Source: Acidobacteriota bacterium (lineage in GTDB: Bacteria; Acidobacteriota; Thermoanaerobaculia; Thermoanaerobaculales; Sulfomarinibacteraceae). From it: a DNA stretch of 46,020 nt. Positions 40,801-46,020 of the stretch are shown here, one piece after another. A model generated the notes under the pieces. It searched no databases. It saw only the letters and a program-made list of their open reading frames with translations, and had not been told where the DNA came from. The stretch is taken from NCBI GenBank assembly GCA_022340665.1, contig JAJDNM010000002.1:1-46020 (forward strand), written 5' to 3'. How positions within the stretch are numbered: the first letter of the stretch is position 1; each line of letters opens with the position of its first letter. Position numbers and translations under genes: made by a program.

Positions 40801-40967
40801 GCGGCCGCTACGGCGCCAAGGAGGTCGGGGAGGGTTCGATGGTGCCGGTGCTCGGCTCGATCGCCAGCGCCATCTACGACGCGATCGGTGTGCGCATGAC
40901 CGAGCTGCCCATCACGCCACAGAAGATCCTCGATGCGTTCAAGGAACAGCGCGGAAGCGGGGAGTAG
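40801..40967 (+). pseudogene. C-terminal fragment of a molybdenum hydroxylase large subunit
   Basis: In a second frame the sequence reads Y-G-A-K-E-V-G-E-G, then IASAIYDAIGVRMTELPITP and KIL, typical of the C terminus of xanthine dehydrogenase / 4-hydroxybenzoyl-CoA reductase molybdopterin subunits. The other 700 or so residues are missing. It is fused in a different frame to the dehydrogenase fragment. A GCGGCCGC octamer lies exactly at the junction. The stop is followed at once by the hydrolase start. Confidence 0.75.
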
Positions 40968-41852
40968 GTGGGGCCCGATCGTGTTGCGGCGCCCTCGTTG
41001 GCGCAAGCCGATGACATCGAGAGTGAGAACTGGCACGATTGGGGCGGCACCGGGCCGACGCTTCACTTCGCCCACGCCAACGGCTTTCCCCCCGGCACCT
41101 ACCGCAAGCTTCTTGAAGAGCTGGCTGTTGGTCACCACGTGGTTGCCATGGCAGCGAGGCCGCTATGGCGGGATGCGAGACCCCGGCCTCTCCGGAACTG
41201 GTCGGCCTTTGCCGAGGACCTGCGGACGGAGCTCGGGCGCCGCGACCTGCGCGGCATCGTTGGCGTCGGCCACAGTCTGGGCGCGGTCATCTCGCTGCTG
41301 GCCGCGGCCGGCGACCCGGGGCTGTTCTCGGCCGTGGTCGCGATCGACCCCCTCATCCTCACCGGCGTTCGTTCGATCTACTGGGGGGCCGTGAAGGCTC
41401 TCGGCCTGAGTGGGAGAATTGGCATCGTGCGCGGCGCCCGACGCCGGCGCGAGATGTGGTCGAACCGCACCGAGGTGCGGTCCAGCTACGCGAGCAAGAG
41501 GATCTTCGCTGGCTGGGAATCAGAGGTGCTCGATGACTATGTTGATGTGGGGATGGTTGAAGTGCCGCAGGGCGGGGTGCGCCTTCGTTTTCCGAAGGAG
41601 TGCGAGGCGAGGACCTTCTCGGCCGCGCCCCACAACCTGTGGCCGGAGCTCCGCAGAATTTCCGTGCCCACCCTCTTCGTGCAAGGTGAGCACAGCGACA
41701 CCTTTGTCGACGCCGCGCGGACCAGGGTGGAGCGGGAGGTACCAGGATCCCGCACGACGGTTGTTCCAGACAGCTCGCACTTCGTGCCGATGGAGCGACC
41801 CGCAGAGTTGGCCCGCGTGATCAATGAATTCCTCGAAGAGGCAGCGCTATGA
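40968..41852 (+). CDS. Alpha/beta hydrolase
   Basis: This 294-residue hydrolase-fold protein starts with GTG immediately after the stop of the Mo-hydroxylase fragment, so it was probably the next gene of that operon. Motifs: the oxyanion region F-A-H-A-N-G-F-P-P-G, the nucleophile elbow G-H-S-L-G, an acid in V-Q-G-E-H-S-D and the catalytic histidine in S-S-H-F-V-P-M-E-R-P. It looks intact. The substrate is unknown; thioester or ring-cleavage ester hydrolysis would fit an aromatic-degradation operon. Confidence 0.85.
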   Translation: MGPDRVAAPSLAQADDIESENWHDWGGTGPTLHFAHANGFPPGTYRKLLEELAVGHHVVAMAARPLWRDARPRPLRNWSAFAEDLRTELGRRDLRGIVGVGHSLGAVISLLAAAGDPGLFSAVVAIDPLILTGVRSIYWGAVKALGLSGRIGIVRGARRRREMWSNRTEVRSSYASKRIFAGWESEVLDDYVDVGMVEVPQGGVRLRFPKECEARTFSAAPHNLWPELRRISVPTLFVQGEHSDTFVDAARTRVEREVPGSRTTVVPDSSHFVPMERPAELARVINEFLEEAAL

Positions 41853-41858
41853 TGACTT

Positions 41859-41898
41859 AACGTTCTAACGTTCAAACGTTTCAACGTTCAAACGTTTC
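41859..41898. repeat. Word-array intergenic repeat, element 6 (AACGTTC word)
   Basis: AACGTT recurs about five times (AACGTTCTAACGTTCAAACG and onward), so the array is self-palindromic. A CGCCATCCGCCCC follows, but there is no matching G-rich half. It lies between the hydrolase and the SDR pseudogene. Confidence 0.75.
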
Positions 41899-41942
41899 GC
41901 CATCCGCCCCGAATGTGGCTGGGAACAGGTGGGAGGCCCAAG

Positions 41943-42440
41943 GTGAAGCTGGACCTTGAAGACGAAGGAGCGATCTTAACCGGTGGAAGCCTCGGCAATG
42001 GGCGGGCGGTCGCGCTCGAGCCGGCGCACGAGGGCGCAAATGTGGCCGTCAACTACCGGCGTCACCACGACGAGGCGATGGCCCTTGTGGCGGAGATCGA
42101 GGGAATGGACCGCAAGGGCCTCGCGGTCAAGGCCGACGTCTCGAGTTACTCCGACTCGGAGGCGATGGTGGCGAACCTGGTGGAGGCCTTTGGCCGCTAA
42201 GACATCTTGGTATGCAAAGCCGGCATCACCTGGGACGGCGTCATATGGAAGATGACCGAGTAACAGTGGGACGCGGTCATCGACGTCAACCTCAAGGGCT
42301 ACTTCAACCACAACAAGACGGCGGCGCTTCACTTCAAGGACCGGAAGTACGGCAAGATCGTCAATATCTCCTCGATCAACGGCATCCGCGTCTATTACAC
42401 CGTCGAGCAACCAGGCACCTCGTGGGGAAAGGCGCCCTGA
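41943..42440 (+). pseudogene. Decayed short-chain dehydrogenase (acetoacetyl-CoA / 3-oxoacyl reductase type)
   Basis: One frame holds the SDR blocks L-T-G-G-S-L-G-N-G-R-A-V, V-K-A-D-V-S, D-I-L-V-C-K-A-G-I-T, D-V-N-L-K-G-Y-F-N and G-K-I-V-N-I-S-S-I-N-G. It is broken by TAA at 42198 and TAA at 42261. The N-N-A-G motif has become C-K-A-G. After SSING the catalytic Y-x3-K region is scrambled and the C-terminal 80 or so residues are absent. The original was probably a PhaB/FabG-like reductase. Confidence 0.88.
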
Positions 42441-42445
42441 GACCT

Positions 42446-43630
42446 TCACTCCGCCGGCGAGGGATCGAATGAACGCATTCCGGTGAGGTAGGCCCCGACC
42501 GCCAGGGTGTGCATGTCGTGGGTGCCCTCGTAGGTGTAGACTGACTCGATGTTCATCAGGTGGCGCATGATCGGGTATTCGTTGACGATGCCGTTGGCGC
42601 CGTGGATCTCCCGCGCCAGCTTGGCGCACTCGCGGGCGACCCAGCAGTTGTTACGCTTGGCCAACGAGACCGCCTCGTGACTCATGGTTCCGTTGTCTTT
42701 CATCCGGCCGAGCTGGAGTACGAGGAGCTGTCCTTTGACGATCTCGTTGAACATCCAGACCAGCCGCTGCTGGATGATCTGCTGCGCCGCGATCGGCCGA
42801 CCGCCGAACTGAATGCGGTTCTTCGCATAGTCGAGCGCCGCCGTGAAGGTGGCCATCGCCGAGCCGATGACTCCCCACGCGATGCCGTAACGCGCCTGGG
42901 TGAGGCACATCAGCGGGTTCTTGAGGCCGGTGGTGCCAGGCATCAGGCTGTCGGCGGGCAGCCGACAGTCCTCGAACACCAGCTGCGAGGTCACCGAAGC
43001 TCGGAGGGAGTACTTGCCCTTGTGCTCGACCGTCGAAAAACCGGGGGTGCCCCGTTCGACCAGGAAGCCGCGGATGCCGTCGTCGGTGCGCGCCCAGACG
43101 ACTGCGATATCGGCAATGCCACCGTTGGTGATCCAGGCCTTCTCGCCGTTGAGGATCCAATCGTCGCCGTCACGCTTGGCGCGGGTCCGCATGGCGCCCG
43201 GATTCGATCCGAAGTCGGGCTCGGTGAGACCGAAGCAGCCGACGGCCTTGCCCCTGCCGAGCAGCGGGATCCATCGGTCCTTCTGATCCTGGCTGCCCCA
43301 CGAGAGGATGGGATACATCACCAGCGCCGATTGCACCGACATGAAGGATCGCAGTCCCGAGTCGCCGAACTCGAGCTCCTGGTTGATGAGGCCGTAGGAG
43401 ACGCTATTGAGGCCCGGCAGGTCGTACTCGTCGAAGCTCGCGCCAAGAAGGTCGAGGTCGGCCATTTCGCCGACCAGGTGGCGTGGGAATTCACCCTCCC
43501 AAGCCCACTCCTCGATTTCGGGCATGACGCGGTCGCGCACCCACGCGTGCACTGAATCTCTGACCATCCGCTCCTCCTCGCTGAGGAGGTGATCGATGTG
43601 GTACAGATCGAGGTCCTCGAATCGGGTCAT
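42446..43630 (-). CDS. gcdH: Acyl-CoA dehydrogenase, glutaryl-CoA dehydrogenase type
   Basis: This 394-residue flavoenzyme would oxidise and decarboxylate glutaryl-CoA to crotonyl-CoA in lysine, tryptophan or aromatic degradation. The key segments are C-F-G-L-T-E-P-D-F-G-S-N-P-G, W-I-L-N-G-E-K-A-W-I-T-N-G, Q-F-G-R-P-like FGGRPIAAQQIIQ, and the catalytic glutamate in T-Y-E-G-T-H-D-M-H-T-L. This last block and the overall pattern favour GcdH over other acyl-CoA dehydrogenases. GGGAGG lies six to seven bases before the ATG. Confidence 0.87.
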   Translation of the reverse strand: MTRFEDLDLYHIDHLLSEEERMVRDSVHAWVRDRVMPEIEEWAWEGEFPRHLVGEMADLDLLGASFDEYDLPGLNSVSYGLINQELEFGDSGLRSFMSVQSALVMYPILSWGSQDQKDRWIPLLGRGKAVGCFGLTEPDFGSNPGAMRTRAKRDGDDWILNGEKAWITNGGIADIAVVWARTDDGIRGFLVERGTPGFSTVEHKGKYSLRASVTSQLVFEDCRLPADSLMPGTTGLKNPLMCLTQARYGIAWGVIGSAMATFTAALDYAKNRIQFGGRPIAAQQIIQQRLVWMFNEIVKGQLLVLQLGRMKDNGTMSHEAVSLAKRNNCWVARECAKLAREIHGANGIVNEYPIMRHLMNIESVYTYEGTHDMHTLAVGAYLTGMRSFDPSPAE

Positions 43631-43654
43631 GGTGGGCCTCCCGTGTGCTCGGTG

Positions 43655-43660
43655 ATTATA
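43655..43660 (-). promoter_or_regulatory. -10 box for gcdH
   Basis: A perfect TATAAT on the minus strand lies 24 bases before the ATG. It gives a short leader with a GGAGG site. It sits between the end of cstA and gcdH, so gcdH has its own promoter although both genes run the same way. Confidence 0.6.
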
Positions 43661-43680
43661 CCCGCGGATACAGAGGCGGA

Positions 43681-45369
43681 TTATTCTTCCGGAAGCGCGA
43701 TGTCGAGCGCCTCAACCGCTGCGGTACGGGTGAAACGCCTCACGGCAAGTACCGCCTCGACCACCAGCCACAGCGCGATGAACGTGATCGCGCCGCCGAC
43801 GAAGAGAAGCGTGTGGTTCCCGTCGCGCCAGAAGGAGAGAAGCTTCGTGGCCATGGCGATGAGGGTCGTGACCATCATGAAGACCATCGGCACCAGATAT
43901 GGAAGGGCGAATCTCCGCCGCTGCAGCAGATAGAGGGAAACCGTCAGCAGAGCGAGACCGGCGAGGAGCTGGTTAGTCGAGCCGAAGAGCTGCCAAAGGA
44001 CGAGACCTGCCGACCGTCCTTCGATGCGGTAAAAGGCAAAAAAGGAGATGGCGATCACTGCCAACGTCGACGAGAGGTAGCGGTTTCCGAGCGGCGCGAA
44101 ACGGATCGAGGTCCCGATCTCCTCGATGTTGTAGCGCAGGAGCCTGGTGGCCGAGTCGAGAGTCGTGAGGGCGAAGCTCACGACGACAACCGCGATCAGA
44201 GTGCGGGCTGTCTGCTCGGGCAGCCCGACCGTTGAAACGAAGCGGGTCGAACCCTCGATGAATGCACTCATGCTGGAACCGAGCCCCTGGATCGAGTCCC
44301 AATTGGCGTAGTGGTGTCGCCAGGCGGTTGGTGACACGAAACCGGCTGTGCAGGCGAGGACTGCAGCGAGCCCAAGTAATGATTCGCCGATCATTGCGCC
44401 GTAGCCGATGGGACGGGCGTCTGGTTCGCGGTCGAGTTGCTTGGCAGTGGTGCCCGATGACACCAACGAGTGGAAGCCGGACGCCGCGCCACAGGCGATG
44501 ACGATGAAGACGAACGGGTAGAGCGGTGGTGCGCCGACCGGGTGGGCATCGACCACGGGAGCGGCAAACTCCGGACGGAGGATAAAGAACCCGATGTAGG
44601 TCAAGCCGAGACCGACGTAGAGCAGGAGCGAATTGAGGAAATCGCGGGGTTGCAGCAGCGACCACACCGGAAGCACAGATGCGAGCCAGGCGTAGGCGAG
44701 GAGGATCCAGGTCCAGCCTTCCGAAGAAGCCCAGCGCACCGGCAGAGCGGGCGAGGCGATGACGACGACGAGGATCAAGACGAATGCCACCGTGATGAGG
44801 GGCATAAGCGCGAACCCGCGGCGGCGCACCGACCATCCGATAAGAACGGCGGCAACGAGGATCGCCGCCGAGGGCACCACCGATTCCGGGTAGTAGTCGG
44901 CCGAGAAAAGTAGACCAACAACGTAGGCGAAGACTCCCATCGCGAGGGCGATGGCAAAGAAGATGATAGCGTGCATCAGCGACATTGCACGCGGCCCCAT
45001 CAAGTTTTCGGCGATAGAACCGATTGAGAGACCCTTCGCCCGTACCGAGATAACGAGGGCGCCGAAGTCGTGGACGCAGCCGATCAGGATCGAGCCGAGG
45101 ACCACCCACAACATTGCGGGCAGCCAGCCCCACACCACCGCGATTGCCGGACCGAGCATCGGAGAGAGGCCCGTGATCGACGCGTAATGGTGGCCAAAAA
45201 GCACGATTGGGCGGGTCGGGACGTAGTCTATTCCGTCCTGCAGCGAGTGTGATGGGGTGACCGCATCCGCGCGCAAGGCGAAGATTTGTTGCGCCAGGAA
45301 CCGCGAGTAGAGAAGATACCCTGCGAAATACAAAGCGAAACAGATCAGGACTACGAGGATCGATGTCAT
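43681..45369 (-). CDS. cstA: CstA-family carbon starvation protein (peptide/pyruvate transporter type)
   Basis: This protein of about 562 residues has some fifteen hydrophobic helices. The N-terminal blocks are family-typical: L-Y-S-R-F-L-A-Q-Q-I-F, then GHHYASITGLSPMLGPAIAV and GCVHDFGALVISVR in outline. CstA and BtsT relatives import pyruvate or small peptides under carbon limitation. The frame is open 120 codons further upstream, but I chose ATG 45369 because homologues start there and a TAAGAT box lies seven bases before it. An ATG at 45378 overlaps that box. Confidence 0.9.
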   Translation of the reverse strand: MTSILVVLICFALYFAGYLLYSRFLAQQIFALRADAVTPSHSLQDGIDYVPTRPIVLFGHHYASITGLSPMLGPAIAVVWGWLPAMLWVVLGSILIGCVHDFGALVISVRAKGLSIGSIAENLMGPRAMSLMHAIIFFAIALAMGVFAYVVGLLFSADYYPESVVPSAAILVAAVLIGWSVRRRGFALMPLITVAFVLILVVVIASPALPVRWASSEGWTWILLAYAWLASVLPVWSLLQPRDFLNSLLLYVGLGLTYIGFFILRPEFAAPVVDAHPVGAPPLYPFVFIVIACGAASGFHSLVSSGTTAKQLDREPDARPIGYGAMIGESLLGLAAVLACTAGFVSPTAWRHHYANWDSIQGLGSSMSAFIEGSTRFVSTVGLPEQTARTLIAVVVVSFALTTLDSATRLLRYNIEEIGTSIRFAPLGNRYLSSTLAVIAISFFAFYRIEGRSAGLVLWQLFGSTNQLLAGLALLTVSLYLLQRRRFALPYLVPMVFMMVTTLIAMATKLLSFWRDGNHTLLFVGGAITFIALWLVVEAVLAVRRFTRTAAVEALDIALPEE

Positions 45370-45376
45370 GCGCGCC

Positions 45377-45382
45377 ATCTTA
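45377..45382 (-). promoter_or_regulatory. -10 box for cstA, leaderless-type spacing
   Basis: TAAGAT on the minus strand is followed by GGCGCGC (7 nt) and the ATG at 45369. This is the same hexamer and spacing as before the STAS gene. Confidence 0.55.
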
Positions 45383-45386
45383 CCCG

Positions 45387-45430
45387 CGTTTCTGTCCCGA
45401 GCCCGTCTTCGTATCCGCGCCCGTACCCGA
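45387..45430. repeat. Degenerate CCCG-type short repeat upstream of cstA
   Basis: The plus strand has TCCCGAGCCCG, then CCGCGCCCGTACCCG, an irregular series of CCCG units about 6 bases apart. A similar G-strand series (GGAGCGGGAGCGGG...TTCGGG) lies at 13236-13267 before yicC. These may be worn arrays of the same class as the word-array elements. Confidence 0.35.
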
Positions 45431-45474
45431 AAGAACGACGCCCAGTCTCGATCTTCGGCCGCCGACGGATGCCA

Positions 45475-45480
45475 TATCAT
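45475..45480 (+). promoter_or_regulatory. -10-like box for VOC gene
   Basis: TATCAT lies 33 bases before the ATG at 45514, and GAGGAG lies between them. It is divergent from the cstA promoter. Confidence 0.3.
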
Positions 45481-45513
45481 CGGGCGAAGATAGTGACGAG
45501 GAGTGGCCTGACG

Positions 45514-45882
45514 ATGAATCGTCGTAAAGAACACGAACCTCCGGCTGCCATCGCCGAGTGGGGTTGGCGTTATCACCACATGGGGATCCCCACGACCGAA
45601 CGGCGTGCCGGGGAGGTGTTTCTCGAAGAGCTGCGGATGTACGTCTCCGGCTTCGACACCAGTCCGTTCGGCGTGGAATGGATGCGATTCGAACCCGGGA
45701 GTCCGGTCTCTGAGATTGTCCGCACAGTGCCCCACATCGCGTTCGAGGTCGATGACCTCGGTCGTGCGCTCGAAGGGAAAGAGTTGATTGGCGTCCCGTC
45801 ATCGCCGATGGCGGGCGTCAGAGTCGCGATGATCCTCCACAACGGTATGCCGGTGGAGCTGATGGAGTTTGAACGGGCGTAG
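45514..45882 (+). CDS. VOC-superfamily (glyoxalase-like) protein
   Basis: This protein of about 122 residues has the VOC fold pattern: an opening strand with histidine (W-R-Y-H-H-M-G-I-P-T), P-H-I-A-F-E-V-D-D-L in the middle and a closing strand M-P-V-E-L-M-E-F with the typical acidic metal ligand. The enzyme activity cannot be told; members include glyoxalases, dioxygenases and antibiotic-binding proteins. GAGGAG lies ten bases before the ATG. Confidence 0.75.
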   Translation: MNRRKEHEPPAAIAEWGWRYHHMGIPTTERRAGEVFLEELRMYVSGFDTSPFGVEWMRFEPGSPVSEIVRTVPHIAFEVDDLGRALEGKELIGVPSSPMAGVRVAMILHNGMPVELMEFERA

Positions 45883-45910
45883 ATCTATGCCTGATCGTAT
45901 CCTGTGCCGG

Positions 45911-46020
45911 TCATTCTTCCTCGGTGGGCAGATTCCGTAACCATCGCCTGGCTCCTGCTTCCGACCTCACCGCCCCCGCGACCTGTGCTGCGGTGAGCGC
46001 GTTGACTGCCCGGCCGAGCT
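45911..46020 (-). CDS. 3' end of an unidentified gene
   Basis: An open frame enters from the right edge and ends with TGA after 35 residues: L-G-R-A-V-N-A-L-T-A-A-Q-V-A-G-A-V, then RWLRNLPTEEE. It has a natural helix-rich composition and an acidic end. It would be convergent with the VOC gene. I do not recognise the family. Confidence 0.4.
   Translation of the reverse strand, partial: LGRAVNALTAAQVAGAVRSEAGARRWLRNLPTEEE

Noticed and set aside
42198-42263. Recoding of the two in-frame stops in the SDR gene
   Set aside because: Both are TAA, not TGA or TAG. The active site is also damaged and the C terminus missing, so decay is the simpler explanation.
42560-43555. A 331-codon plus-strand open frame over gcdH
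   Set aside because: The minus strand encodes an unmistakable acyl-CoA dehydrogenase; the plus frame shows no domain.

Overview
The window is 46 kb of dense, GC-rich bacterial chromosome from an uncultured-looking, respiring, Gram-negative-type organism. It encodes a Na+-pumping NADH:quinone reductase, MurA, a type IV pilus retraction ATPase, many lipoproteins and c-di-GMP enzymes. The gene mix (NQR, CstA, glutaryl-CoA dehydrogenase, the phoH-pgpH-ybeY-corC-era block, a selenoprotein) would suit an Acidobacteriota lineage such as Thermoanaerobaculia. That placement is only an impression; no rRNA gene is present to test it. There is no phage, transposase, CRISPR array or tRNA gene. Most genes are housekeeping.

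Layout. 1-7037: nqrABCDEF-apbE-nqrM, a complete Na+-NQR operon (nqrA cut by the window edge) with its flavin transferase and maturation factor. 7147-11204: dus, pepA and a macro-domain gene on the minus strand, then a divergent degenerate crotonase. 11387-18990: an ABC exporter, yicC, then histidine kinase / receiver / EAL protein facing a PilT with an unusual coiled-coil tail. 19076-21880: ECF sigma / anti-sigma / PDZ protein, then a cobalamin adenosyltransferase. 22041-27963: phoH-pgpH-ybeY-corC-era. 28058-32552: a glutaredoxin-like gene, arfB, a TlpA-like lipoprotein interrupted by an in-frame TGA, mtnA and a propeller lipoprotein. 32785-38663: diguanylate cyclase, STAS protein, kbl, an AlkD-like protein, a methyltransferase and an RNase D. 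38660-40566: murA and a HolC-like gene. 40696-42440 is a decayed stretch containing a two-gene chimera and an SDR pseudogene around an intact hydrolase. 42446-46020: glutaryl-CoA dehydrogenase, cstA, a VOC protein and the 3' end of one more gene.

Three observations stand out. First, the TlpA-like lipoprotein at 28919-30250 reads through a TGA exactly where the first cysteine of its CxxC should be (U-G-G-C). A small hairpin lies 16 nt downstream, so it is probably a new selenoprotein. Second, at least six intergenic regions carry a shared architecture: a short AT-rich word repeated in tandem, a CCCACCC/GGGTGGG core, then the word in inverted orientation. The word differs from site to site. Third, thirteen genes that begin transcription units have a TANNNT-like -10 box 6-8 nt before the start codon and no Shine-Dalgarno sequence, while genes inside operons do have one. 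This implies widespread leaderless transcription.
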